From B1SED10-225 sp964501415 (GTDB taxonomy: Bacteria; Bacillota_I; Bacilli_A; Izemoplasmatales; Izemoplasmataceae), in NCBI GenBank assembly GCA_964501415.1, contig CAZCSL010000005.1, forward strand, positions 10,705 through 74,704: DNA of 64,000 nucleotides. The letters are read 5' to 3'. Below, one piece after another: positions 17,644 through 25,274 of this stretch. Within the stretch, counting starts at the first letter, position 1; every line of letters starts with the position of its first letter. Under the pieces are notes generated by a model. That model was not told the origin of the DNA. It was given only the letters and a program-made list of their open reading frames with translations, and did no database searches. The translations under genes and the position numbers were made by a program.

Positions 17644-18207
17644 CTAAAAATCCATCTTAACGTCTGCGCGTTTTTCAAGTTCAGCTTCAAAGAATGGTTT
17701 CTTATCCATACCGATTCTACTAGCCACAATACTAGTTGGGAAAGTAACAATCTTTTGATTTAAACGTGATGCGTTAGCATTAAACAAACGTCTGGAAGCT
17801 TGCAAGTGTTCTTCGACATCCGCAATCGTCTTTTGAAGGTTTGTAAAGACCTTTTCTGCTTTTAAATCGGGATACTGCTCAACGGCGACGTTAATATCGG
17901 CTTGTACCTGGTTCAATTTTTGCATAAACTCTTGTTTTTGTTCAAGCGTTAAATCATCCGGCATACCTTTGCGCCACTTGACCACATTTTCAAATGTTTT
18001 GGCCTCATGTTTTGTATACCCTTTAACGGTGTCAACCATTTTACTCAACGTGTCAAACCGCTTCGTTAAAGCAACATCAATCCCAGATTCGGCTTCATTC
18101 ACCTTTACTTCATTTTGACGCAAGCTGTTCATGGTCGCAATGAACCAAATCGCTACAATAAGCAATATTGCAGCTACTACAATTAAAACAATGACTGCTT
18201 CTGACAT
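17644..18207 (-). CDS. lemA: LemA family membrane protein
   Basis: 187 residues. One N-terminal membrane segment (about 5-27) is followed by the helical LemA domain, with SLRQNEVKVNEAESGIDVALTKRFD, FPTSIVASR and the LNQKIVTFP region; I cite NEVKVNEAESGIDV as the core. LemA proteins are membrane-anchored helical bundles of unknown biochemical role. Its start overlaps the DUF3137 stop by one base (TAATG) and a strong GGAGG precedes it. The LemA/DUF3137 pair recurs in many bacteria. Confidence 0.93.
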   Translation of the reverse strand: MSEAVIVLIVVAAILLIVAIWFIATMNSLRQNEVKVNEAESGIDVALTKRFDTLSKMVDTVKGYTKHEAKTFENVVKWRKGMPDDLTLEQKQEFMQKLNQVQADINVAVEQYPDLKAEKVFTNLQKTIADVEEHLQASRRLFNANASRLNQKIVTFPTSIVASRIGMDKKPFFEAELEKRADVKMDF

Positions 18208-19094
18208 TATTTTTCCTCCTTAAAAATCTTTTTATTTAATTTTAAATCATCTACCAATTCATAAAGCATCTCAATATCTTCTTTAAAGGTATCTACCAAG
18301 CGTTCATCGATTTTCACAAAAGGATATATCGGAAACGTGGACTTGTTATTATTGATCGCAAAATAAAGCTTTTCAGCCATGAAAGAAAACCCTAGTTGTC
18401 CTGGATGATTTTTCTCAATTTTCATTATAGATTCCATAAAATGCGGGGTTAAAACATAAAAGGCCGTATGAGGGTCAGTAGAATAGGTTTTAAACTTCTT
18501 ATTGAAATCAATGCTTTCCAACTCTACTTTTTTGTATTTAATACCGTCTCTAGGACGATATCTTTCTAAAACTTGAAGTCGGTGCTCAATCGGTTTATGA
18601 AAATCAAACTTGAAAACTCTACCTTTAAAGAAAGTAACGTATCTGGTTTTTCTCCTACCTTTAGAATCCGTGTAGGTTTGTCTTTCTTGCAGATGTACAT
18701 CACTGGATTCAAACTCGATGCCATCAATTTTACCACTTAAGTAATCACTACCTTTAAAACGGTCTGCGCGTTTAATAAAACCGCAGCTATATACTTCATT
18801 TTGCGATAAAGATTTTTTAGGATAGTAATCTCCATCTTCAATGATGCTAGAAAAATAGTCTTTTAAAAAGGTCTTTTTGAATTTTGTAATCGTTCCATTA
18901 AATTTAACCAATCCAACAATAAACGTGATCAAACCCAAAAAAAAGACAACTAAACCCAAATTGAATAAAACATTCCTGCCTTCACCAAAGATTGCAAACG
19001 CTAAAAACCCTAAAATAGCTAAAAATAGTCCAATCACAGAAATGATCTCTGATTGTTTTTTCTTATCTTGATGAACCCTTAATTCTTCTGCCAT
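18207..19094 (-). CDS. DUF3137 membrane protein, LemA partner
   Basis: 295 residues with two N-terminal membrane segments (about 17-37 and 44-66), then a large cytoplasmic domain (about 90-290) rich in beta strands. It includes GSDYLSGKIDGIEFESSDV, here given by its core GKIDGIEFESSD, and GRVFKFDFHKP. The region KFNGTITKFKKTFLKDYFSS links membrane and domain. It matches the DUF3137 family in layout; function unknown. Coupled to lemA by stop/start overlap. GGAGGG precedes ATG 19094. Confidence 0.82.
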   Translation of the reverse strand: MAEELRVHQDKKKQSEIISVIGLFLAILGFLAFAIFGEGRNVLFNLGLVVFFLGLITFIVGLVKFNGTITKFKKTFLKDYFSSIIEDGDYYPKKSLSQNEVYSCGFIKRADRFKGSDYLSGKIDGIEFESSDVHLQERQTYTDSKGRRKTRYVTFFKGRVFKFDFHKPIEHRLQVLERYRPRDGIKYKKVELESIDFNKKFKTYSTDPHTAFYVLTPHFMESIMKIEKNHPGQLGFSFMAEKLYFAINNNKSTFPIYPFVKIDERLVDTFKEDIEMLYELVDDLKLNKKIFKEEK

Positions 19095-19138
19095 ATTACC
19101 CTCCGCTTTTTTTAGTCTACACTCATTATAGCATTAAA

Positions 19139-19172
19139 GAAAAAAACGAGAAAGCAAAATTTGCTTTCTCGT
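19139..19172 (-). terminator. Terminator of the microprotein/SHOCT-like mini-operon
   Basis: Near-perfect palindrome, arms ACGAGAAAGCAAA (19146-19158) and TTTGCTTTCTCGT (19160-19172), with a long T run on the minus strand. Confidence 0.9.
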
Positions 19173-19182
19173 AAAAGAAGGA

Positions 19183-19539
19183 TTATTCGACTATCACTTT
19201 CACGATATCACCATCGTTTGACTCGATGTCTACCAACTCTCCAAACGCACCTTCTTCAAGCATATCAAGGATTTCACAAAAATCGATATCGCTGCTTTTA
19301 AAACTTGTTTTATCCAATACTTTTGGATGGATATTAAGCAATAGTTTCGCAAAAGCTAGTGGAATTTTGATATTTACTTTATCACCATCTGAACTTTTGA
19401 TTAGTACTTTGATAAATTTAGGATCGTCTTTCGATTCACTCGAATTGTTATTGTGATTGGATAATGCGGTTTTTGTTTCTGATAAACTCTTTTCTCCTTG
19501 AGATAGTTTTTCTAACCATGTTTTCTTATTTTCTAACAT
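19183..19539 (-). CDS. SHOCT-like domain protein, stand-alone
   Basis: 118 residues from ATG 19539 (AAAGGG upstream; a GTG two codons earlier is possible). The N-terminal third is a charged helix and Asn/Ser-rich linker (NHNNNSSESKDD). The rest (about 42-118) resembles the SHOCT-like domain found at the N-terminus of YvlB/LiaX-type DUF4097 proteins: VLIKSSDGDKVNIKIPLAFA, then DFCEILDMLEEGAFGELVDI. In those proteins it is linked to envelope stress. The assignment is from memory of the pattern and is tentative. Last gene of a mini-operon with three microproteins. Confidence 0.7.
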   Translation of the reverse strand: MLENKKTWLEKLSQGEKSLSETKTALSNHNNNSSESKDDPKFIKVLIKSSDGDKVNIKIPLAFAKLLLNIHPKVLDKTSFKSSDIDFCEILDMLEEGAFGELVDIESNDGDIVKVIVE

Positions 19540-19567
19540 GTACACTCACCCTTTCTATTTTTTTGAT

Positions 19568-19669
19568 TTAGCAATCGTAACAACGTCTTTTTTCGTATCT
19601 CTCAACCAATTCTTTTTTACTGTTGTTTTCTTTTTCCATTAACACATAAGTGTTTGTAAGATCCATCAT
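19568..19669 (-). CDS. Microprotein C, 33 residues, third of three tandem small ORFs
   Basis: ATG 19669 is preceded by AAAGGAAG at 6-base spacing. The product is highly charged and ends CYDC. Residues 18-29 read KKELVERYEKRR, matching microprotein B (TKELIKKFEQKR) position by position and A (TKELKKGF) in part. It lies 48 bases after B and 28 bases before the SHOCT-like gene, same strand. No family known to me. Coding status is inferred from the SD, the conserved motif and operon position. Confidence 0.68.
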   Translation of the reverse strand: MMDLTNTYVLMEKENNSKKELVERYEKRRCYDC

Positions 19670-19717
19670 TATAATCTTCCTTTCATAATATTTTCTAATC
19701 ACAACTAGGTATCCGGC

Positions 19718-19816
19718 TTATCGATTAACGCGTTTTTGTTCGAATTTTTTAATTAGTTCTTTAGTTTTTTTATGATAGTAATCATATTTAGTATGCATTA
19801 AACTAGTATCCAACAT
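19718..19816 (-). CDS. Microprotein B, 32 residues, second of three tandem small ORFs
   Basis: ATG 19816 follows AAAGGAT at about 10-base spacing. The product is basic, with a Tyr/His-rich middle (HTKYDYYHKK) and the shared C-terminal motif TKELIKKFEQKR. It lies 42 bases after microprotein A and 48 before C. No membrane segment or signal peptide; likely cytoplasmic. Function unknown. Confidence 0.68.
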   Translation of the reverse strand: MLDTSLMHTKYDYYHKKTKELIKKFEQKRVNR

Positions 19817-19858
19817 GATCACACATCCTTTCTTAATATTGTTATAAAGTCAAATGAT

Positions 19859-19969
19859 TTATAGTCTAAATCCTTTTTTTAACTCTTTTGTAGCTTTAAC
19901 ATCTTGTTCTTTAGTCATATGTTTGGTTTCAGTAACTAAGATTTCTTGAATCAGATAGTTGTTGTTCAT
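19859..19969 (-). CDS. Microprotein A, 36 residues, first of three tandem small ORFs
   Basis: ATG 19969 has a strong SD (AAAAGGAG) 7 bases upstream. It begins MNNNYLIQEILVTE and ends TKELKKGFRL, sharing the TKEL-x3-F core with the other two. It is the first reading frame after a consensus promoter and a leader of roughly 70 bases. No known family. The good SD makes translation likely. Confidence 0.7.
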   Translation of the reverse strand: MNNNYLIQEILVTETKHMTKEQDVKATKELKKGFRL

Positions 19970-19982
19970 TTTAATTCTCCTT

Positions 19983-20139
19983 TTAATTTTTTAATTATCT
20001 TATTAATTTTTTTAAGTTATAGATTGTTTTTCTTCATCTTCAACTACATAATACACTATGTTTTTATATATGTCAACATTTAAATTAATTTTTTTAATTT
20101 ATTTTTTATAATATTAAAAAAGACGATTAATTTTTTTAA
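19983..20139. repeat. Repeated ATTAATTTTTTTAA elements around the mini-operon promoter
   Basis: Three exact copies of ATTAATTTTTTTAA (20002-20015, 20084-20097, 20126-20139) and one copy of the core with one T fewer (19983-19994). Core starts are separated by 20, 82 and 42 bases, close to whole helical turns. Two copies lie in the 5' leader, one lies just upstream of the -35, and one forms the preceding terminator. The region is very AT-rich, so caution applies. Confidence 0.6.
20048..20076 (-). promoter_or_regulatory. Promoter of the microprotein mini-operon
   Basis: -35 TTGACA (20076-20071), 17-base spacer, -10 TATTAT (20053-20048) on the minus strand. This leaves a 5' leader of about 70 bases before microprotein A. 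Confidence 0.88.
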
Positions 20140-20145
20140 TCGCCT
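20112..20145 (-). terminator. Terminator of the TetR-ABC exporter operon
   Basis: Arms CGATTAA (20124-20130) and TTAATCG (20136-20142), T5/A5 loop, then TTTTTT on the minus strand. Confidence 0.85.
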
Positions 20146-20166
20146 TTGGGTTTTATGTGCTTTTTA

Positions 20167-20955
20167 TTAGGTTTGAACTTTATTTTCAAATTTCTTATAC
20201 GCTAATATGCTTAAAGTGATAGCATACAGTGAACCAATAATCATGTAAGCTGGGTATGAGATGTTGTGTTCATGTGTTAACAATGCTGCTTCACTAAGCA
20301 ATCCTTTCATCGGCCAAAAGGTTGGAAGTATACCGATGAAGTATTGTTTAAAGTCTTGCATTGTATCTAATACCAATACCGCTGGTAATATAACAATCAC
20401 ACCAGCGGTTTTCATGTAAGCAAACCCTTCGATTTTATTTTTACTCATGGAAGCCAAAATGAGGGCAAACACGGGGGTAAATAGCCCGGCTACTAAAGCA
20501 TATAACAAAATATTGGTTAAACTGAACTGATCCCAAAGATTCACCCCGTGAAATGTATAGTTATCGCCACTTAGCATCTTAACGCCATATAAAGCCCAAA
20601 AAGAGGCGTTTACACTAATGATATAGGCATAAATGGTTTTAAATATGACGTATCCTTTGAGGCTGACTGGGGTAACCCTAATAGTATTAAGTGTGTTTTC
20701 ATCACTATGGTCGATGAGGTTAAAGCCTAGCATAGCTGCGGTAACAAACGGAGCGATATTGGCAAAGATGATAATAATAGTCAAGGTCGCTAAAGTTTGA
20801 CCTTCTTCGGTTTCACCATAGTTTTCAACCAATGTAGGCAAAACGAAAGCGCCGATGAATATCATCAATAATGGATAAAGCAACATGATCAATGTCATTT
20901 TATCTCGTAAAATATTTTTGATTTCGTATCTCAATAATTTAACATATTTAGACAT
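20167..20955 (-). CDS. ABC transporter permease (ABC-2 type)
   Basis: 262 residues from ATG 20955 (GAGGG 8 bases upstream). Six predicted membrane segments: near 20-40, 60-85, 105-125, 140-165, 170-195 and 220-240. It begins KYVKLLRYEIKNILRDKMTL, the typical amphipathic lead-in of ABC-2 permeases. It is the second of two permeases served by the ATPase at 21672; they probably form a heterodimeric channel. The substrate is unknown; related systems export drugs, peptides or lipids. Last gene of a TetR-controlled operon. Confidence 0.85.
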   Translation of the reverse strand: MSKYVKLLRYEIKNILRDKMTLIMLLYPLLMIFIGAFVLPTLVENYGETEEGQTLATLTIIIIFANIAPFVTAAMLGFNLIDHSDENTLNTIRVTPVSLKGYVIFKTIYAYIISVNASFWALYGVKMLSGDNYTFHGVNLWDQFSLTNILLYALVAGLFTPVFALILASMSKNKIEGFAYMKTAGVIVILPAVLVLDTMQDFKQYFIGILPTFWPMKGLLSEAALLTHEHNISYPAYMIIGSLYAITLSILAYKKFENKVQT

Positions 20956-20959
20956 AGCA

Positions 20960-21679
20960 TCAACCCTCAATCGCTTTTTCTATATACTTAGGGAACACAA
21001 GATATCGCCCCAAAAGATAGGATAAAACTATAAGATAGACCACGCCAACACTAATCAAACCGATACTCACTTCTACATAAAAAGCCTTGTCTATTAATAA
21101 TAAGGATGCATGAGTAGGTGAAAAGATAAGTAAAGTCTCAAAGGTTTCTCCTAAAATACCAAAAGCGTAAAATATGCTTGGAAACGCAAAGATGATCATA
21201 TATGTCATCATCGCGGCAAGCAAGGAAGCGAAATCCTTAAGCCATACGGCAAACATAAACCCAATCATTGCGTGCGCACATGCGACGATTACCGCAAACG
21301 CAAACAATAAAGGTAAGTTAACCTCCAAATCGAAAAACAAAACAGCAAAAACTGAAATGATAACGGTCGATTGAAATGCAATGTAGATGGCACTTAACAG
21401 TTTAGAAAAAATAACGTGAGATAATTTCACCGGTGTAATCAATAACGTTTTCAAGGTATTTTCCTGGCGTTCGTAAAACAATGATGCGCCGATCAACAAC
21501 ACGGTCATGAGCGTTATATCCATAAAAATAAATATCGGCACAAACAGCTCAGCGCCTTCATCACCCACTAAAAATAAGACCAATACCCACAAAATACTTA
21601 AACCTAAACCTACCTGAAAGATATTATACTTAAATAACCGCTGAAACTCTCCTTTGATTAAACGACCTAAATTATTCAT
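20960..21679 (-). CDS. ABC transporter permease (ABC-2 type)
   Basis: 239 residues with about six membrane segments. It begins NNLGRLIKGEFQRLFKYNIF, the usual cytoplasmic lead-in. The ERQENTLKTLLITPVKLSHV region after the second helix is the coupling-helix signature of this permease class. It starts inside the last codons of the ATPase gene (8-base overlap) and ends 4 bases before the second permease, so all three are one translational unit. Confidence 0.87.
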   Translation of the reverse strand: MNNLGRLIKGEFQRLFKYNIFQVGLGLSILWVLVLFLVGDEGAELFVPIFIFMDITLMTVLLIGASLFYERQENTLKTLLITPVKLSHVIFSKLLSAIYIAFQSTVIISVFAVLFFDLEVNLPLLFAFAVIVACAHAMIGFMFAVWLKDFASLLAAMMTYMIIFAFPSIFYAFGILGETFETLLIFSPTHASLLLIDKAFYVEVSIGLISVGVVYLIVLSYLLGRYLVFPKYIEKAIEG

Positions 21680-22532
21680 CGATTGTATCTCCAGTCACTT
21701 TGATAAAGATTTCATCCAAAGAAGTTTCGCCGCTATGCATGGTTTCAATATCATAATCCTTGATGATCTTTAAGAAGTCCTGGTTGTCTCCAATATTATC
21801 TAAATTAAACGTTGTTTTATGAGTCGAACCATTATCATGGTATTCCACATCTAGTATGCGTTCACCGTGTTTTAGCTTTAATGCTCTAGGTGTCGATATT
21901 TCCTTGATATTTCCTCCACTCATAAAAGCTACGCGATCACAAAGTTCTTCCACGTCATTCATCAGATGTGTAGATAGTAAGACCGTACCACCAGCGGCTT
22001 TAAACTCTCTAATCATATCTTTTATGATGCGCGCATTTTTAGGATCCAATCCATTGGTAACTTCATCCAAAAATAGTATTTTAGGGTTGTTTAACATCGC
22101 TCTAACAAAATTTAAACGCATTTTCATGCCTTTTGAAAACTCTCCAACTAAGCGGTCTTTATCCTCATAAAGTCCAACTTTCTTAAGTAAAAAATTAATA
22201 TCTGCGTGATTTTTATATAGCTGTTGGAAAAATTTCATGTTTTCCATCGCCGTTAGTTTAGAAAAATGCACAGGCAACTCAAAACCGACCCCAATATCTT
22301 CATAAAAATGATTCGAATAACCGCTCAAGCTCTTGCCTTGATAAAGGATGTCCCCTCGGTAGTTTTTAAGTAAACGAGTCAAGATTTTTTGTGTGGTACT
22401 TTTACCCGCCCCACTTGGACCCAATAATCCAAATATCTCGCCTTCAAAAATTTCAAACGAAACATCGTCAACCGCTTTAATCTGATTTTTTGGATAGGTG
22501 AACCCTAAATGCTTGATTTGAAATATTTTCAT
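21672..22532 (-). CDS. ABC transporter ATP-binding protein (exporter type)
   Basis: 286-residue ATPase. Walker A GPSGAGKST, signature FSKGMKMRL (a Ser-Lys-Gly variant of LSGGQ common in drug-export ATPases), Walker B ILFLDEVTNGLDP with catalytic Glu, and the H-loop STHLMNDVEELC. The C-terminal 70 residues are the accessory domain seen in CcmA/DrrA-like ATPases. It overlaps the TetR gene upstream by 4 bases and the permease downstream by 8. Exported compound unknown. Confidence 0.92.
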   Translation of the reverse strand: MKIFQIKHLGFTYPKNQIKAVDDVSFEIFEGEIFGLLGPSGAGKSTTQKILTRLLKNYRGDILYQGKSLSGYSNHFYEDIGVGFELPVHFSKLTAMENMKFFQQLYKNHADINFLLKKVGLYEDKDRLVGEFSKGMKMRLNFVRAMLNNPKILFLDEVTNGLDPKNARIIKDMIREFKAAGGTVLLSTHLMNDVEELCDRVAFMSGGNIKEISTPRALKLKHGERILDVEYHDNGSTHKTTFNLDNIGDNQDFLKIIKDYDIETMHSGETSLDEIFIKVTGDTIDE

Positions 22533-23152
22533 TTTTTCTCCTCTCCTACCATGACACCATACTTTAAAATAGTTATGGTATCATTGGCTAACATGCGAAT
22601 TCTAGATAAGCTTTCGTGGTTGTAAATATGTTTAGAAAGCTCAACAACATTGAAATGATAAAGTATTTTAGCCACTAATTGAATGTCTACAGTCGGTTTT
22701 ATAAAACCCTTGTTTTGATCATTTATCAAGAAGCTTTCATAGGTTTTAATGCCTTCAGTCTCAATTTTTTGCATCAGTTTTTGAATGGTCTTATCACTAG
22801 CAAAATGCAGCCGGTACCCAAGCATAAAGTAATTGTGATGTTTTTTGGCAAATTTAACACCTGCAATCACAAACTCTTCATACAAATCCAAAAAAGAAAC
22901 TTGATCTAATTTAGTCATAAGCGGCTTAAAATAAGTAAACTTCTTAGCTTGTACACTATCTAACAAATAATAGTATAGATCGAGCTTATCATTAAAATAC
23001 TGATAGAAACTCCCTCTAGCAATAGCCGCCTCATTAACAATATCGCTAATGGTGGTCTTATCATATCCTTTTTCAATAATCACCTTAATAGCGGCGTTAA
23101 GGACGGCTTCTTTTTTTTTAAGTGGTAAGTTTTTGAATGTGTTTTTTGGCAT
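22529..23152 (-). CDS. TetR-family regulator of the adjacent ABC exporter
   Basis: 207 residues. The helix-turn-helix spans about 12-55, with VLNAAIKVIIEKGYDKTTIS and ARGSFYQYFNDKLDLYYYLL; key part ARGSFYQYF. The C-terminal domain is typical for TetR-type sensors of lipophilic compounds. First gene of its operon, overlapping the ATPase by 4 bases. Two 14-bp palindromes lie in its own promoter and leader, so autorepression is strongly suggested. Confidence 0.92.
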   Translation of the reverse strand: MPKNTFKNLPLKKKEAVLNAAIKVIIEKGYDKTTISDIVNEAAIARGSFYQYFNDKLDLYYYLLDSVQAKKFTYFKPLMTKLDQVSFLDLYEEFVIAGVKFAKKHHNYFMLGYRLHFASDKTIQKLMQKIETEGIKTYESFLINDQNKGFIKPTVDIQLVAKILYHFNVVELSKHIYNHESLSRIRMLANDTITILKYGVMVGEEKK

Positions 23153-23166
23153 TTTTCACCTCTTTG

Positions 23167-23180
23167 TGACACGTATGTCA
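23167..23180 (-). promoter_or_regulatory. Second operator half of the TetR-ABC operon
   Basis: TGACACGTATGTCA, arms TGACA/TGTCA, an imperfect copy of the palindrome at 23196-23209. Centre-to-centre distance is 29 bases. It lies in the 5' leader, just before the SD. Confidence 0.75.
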
Positions 23181-23191
23181 TTTATAGTCAT

Positions 23192-23220
23192 ATTATGACA
23201 CGCGTGTCACATATTATCAA
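23192..23220 (-). promoter_or_regulatory. Promoter of the TetR-ABC operon with operator in the spacer
   Basis: -35 TTGATA (23220-23215), 17-base spacer, -10 CATAAT (23197-23192). The perfect 14-bp palindrome TGACACGCGTGTCA (23196-23209) fills the spacer and touches the -10, so a bound repressor would exclude RNA polymerase. Confidence 0.82.
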
Positions 23221-23251
23221 GTAAAAAAAGCACCTTTTATAAAGATGCTTT
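23221..23251 (-). terminator. Terminator of uvrB
   Basis: 11-bp stem AAAGCACCTTT (23227-23237) with AAAGATGCTTT (23241-23251), one G-U pair, then seven T on the minus strand. The uvrB stop codon lies in the loop. Confidence 0.88.
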
Positions 23252-25201
23252 TATGTCCATGATGATATCCCTTAGTTCTGCGGCCTTTTCAAAGTCTAAA
23301 TCTCTCGCGGCTTTACGCATGTCTTTTTCTAAATCTTCAACCATGGCTTTTTTCTCTACTTTGTCCATTTCTGATAATCGCTTGCTCATGGTTTCATCTT
23401 CCGCCTCAAGTTTGATTCTTATTGCGGCCCTGACATCCTTTTTGATCGTCTTAGGGGTAATATTGTATTTTTGATTATGTGCTTTTTGTATTTCTCTTCT
23501 TCGGTTAGTTTCATCTATGGCTTCTTGCATGGCCTCACTAATGCGATCAGCATAAAGGCGTACATGTCCATTTACATTTCTTGCGGCGCGCCCAATGGTT
23601 TGAATCAAACTGCGTGCGCTTCTCAAAAAACCTTGTTTATCAGCATCCAAAATAGCGATAAAAGATACCTCGGGTAAATCTAATCCTTCACGCAATAAAT
23701 TGATGCCTACTAATACATCATAGACTCCCAACCTTAAATCTCTCATAATATCGATGCGCTCTAAAGAATCAATCTCAGAGTGTAGGTAAGCGACCTTGAT
23801 CCCTAACTCTTTAAGGTAACTGGTTAAATCCTCACTCATTTTTATGGTTAAAGTTGTAATCAACGTACGCTCGTTATTTTTTATGCGTCTATTGATTTCC
23901 TCAACAATATCATCGATTTGTCCTTGTTTTGGCTTTACCAACACTTCTGGGTCCAATAACCCTGTAGGCCGGATAATTTGTTCTATAACATCATTTGTAC
24001 GCGTAAATTCATAATCTCCCGGTGTTGCAGACACATACACAACCTGATGAATTTTTTCGTTAAACTCTTCAAAATCCAAAGGACGATTGTCCAGTGCTGA
24101 GGGCAGGCGAAAACCATAATCAACTAGCGTTTGTTTACGCGCTTTATCGCCATTAAACATACCTCTGACTTGAGGTAAGGTCACATGGGATTCGTCAATG
24201 ATTAACAAATAGTCGTCCCCAAAAAAATCCATTAAAGTTGATGGGGTTTCACCAGCCGATCGTAAAGATAAGTGCCGTGAATAGTTTTCAACGCCTTTAC
24301 AGGTTCCGATTTCTCGCAACATTTCTATATCGTATTTTGTTCTTTGAGCCAAGCGTTCGGCTTCTACGAGCTTACCTTCTTCTTTAAAATAAGCGAGGCG
24401 CTCTTCTAATTCCGCTTCTATTCGTTTGATACCTTCTTCTAATTTATCCTTATTGGTAACAAATTGTGTTGCTGGAAACAAGGTAATGACCGTATATTCT
24501 TGTAAGATTTCACCCGTTATAATATCAAACGAGCGTATGCGCTCGATTTCATCATCAAAAAACTCAATCCGAATGCCGGTTGATTTTTGATACGTTGGCA
24601 TAACTTCGATAACATCACCTTTAACACGATAAGTGCCGCGTTTAAAATCGGTCTCATTGCGTTCGAACAACATCTGAACCAATTTTTCTAATACTTGATC
24701 TCTTTCAATGACATCACCTTGCCTCAGTGTCAAAGTAGCATCCTTATAGTCTTCTGGGTCTCCGATACCATAAATACAACTGACTGAAGCAACCACAATT
24801 ACATCTTTACGCTCTAATAATGATGCCGTTGCACTATGACGAAGTTCATCGATTTCATCGTTGATTTGTGAATCTTTTTCGATGTATAAATCTCTAGAGG
24901 GTACGTAGGCTTCTGGTTGATAATAATCATAATAAGAAATAAAGTATTCTACACGATTATTAGGAAAAAACTCTTTAAATTCACTATAGAGTTGGCCCGC
25001 CAAAGTTTTATTATGTGCCAAAACTAAAATAGGCTTATCAAGGTGTGTAATGACATTACTCATCGTAAACGTCTTTCCCGTACCTGTAGCGCCTAAGAGG
25101 ATTTGTTCTTTAGTGTGATTTTTAATATTTTCAACCATCTTGTTGATGGCCGCGGCCTGATCGCCTTTGGGTTGATAATTGGTCCTTAAATTGTAACTCA
25201 T
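23237..25201 (-). CDS. uvrB: Excinuclease ABC subunit B
   Basis: DNA-damage verification helicase of nucleotide excision repair; loads at lesions with UvrA and recruits UvrC. 654 residues, full length. Walker A GATGTGKTFT (about 37-46), the damage-inserting beta-hairpin region with YYDYYQPEAYVP, DESH box, helicase motifs TTLTIKMSEDL and QTIGRAARN, and a C-terminal UVR coiled-coil (about 618-654) that binds UvrC. Here uvrB stands alone, whereas uvrBA is common in Firmicutes. Its 5' end faces a divergently transcribed radical SAM gene, with -10-like TACAAT just upstream. Confidence 0.97.
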   Translation of the reverse strand: MSYNLRTNYQPKGDQAAAINKMVENIKNHTKEQILLGATGTGKTFTMSNVITHLDKPILVLAHNKTLAGQLYSEFKEFFPNNRVEYFISYYDYYQPEAYVPSRDLYIEKDSQINDEIDELRHSATASLLERKDVIVVASVSCIYGIGDPEDYKDATLTLRQGDVIERDQVLEKLVQMLFERNETDFKRGTYRVKGDVIEVMPTYQKSTGIRIEFFDDEIERIRSFDIITGEILQEYTVITLFPATQFVTNKDKLEEGIKRIEAELEERLAYFKEEGKLVEAERLAQRTKYDIEMLREIGTCKGVENYSRHLSLRSAGETPSTLMDFFGDDYLLIIDESHVTLPQVRGMFNGDKARKQTLVDYGFRLPSALDNRPLDFEEFNEKIHQVVYVSATPGDYEFTRTNDVIEQIIRPTGLLDPEVLVKPKQGQIDDIVEEINRRIKNNERTLITTLTIKMSEDLTSYLKELGIKVAYLHSEIDSLERIDIMRDLRLGVYDVLVGINLLREGLDLPEVSFIAILDADKQGFLRSARSLIQTIGRAARNVNGHVRLYADRISEAMQEAIDETNRRREIQKAHNQKYNITPKTIKKDVRAAIRIKLEAEDETMSKRLSEMDKVEKKAMVEDLEKDMRKAARDLDFEKAAELRDIIMDIKASL

Positions 25202-25274
25202 AACGCCTCACTCCCGTGCCTCCTTATTGTATCATATAAAAGATGGCTGTGGTAAAATATAAACAGGTGATAAA

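Noticed and set aside
17562..17750. 62-codon frame at the end of lemA
   Set aside because: It overlaps the lemA 3' end and its terminator in another frame and has no SD.
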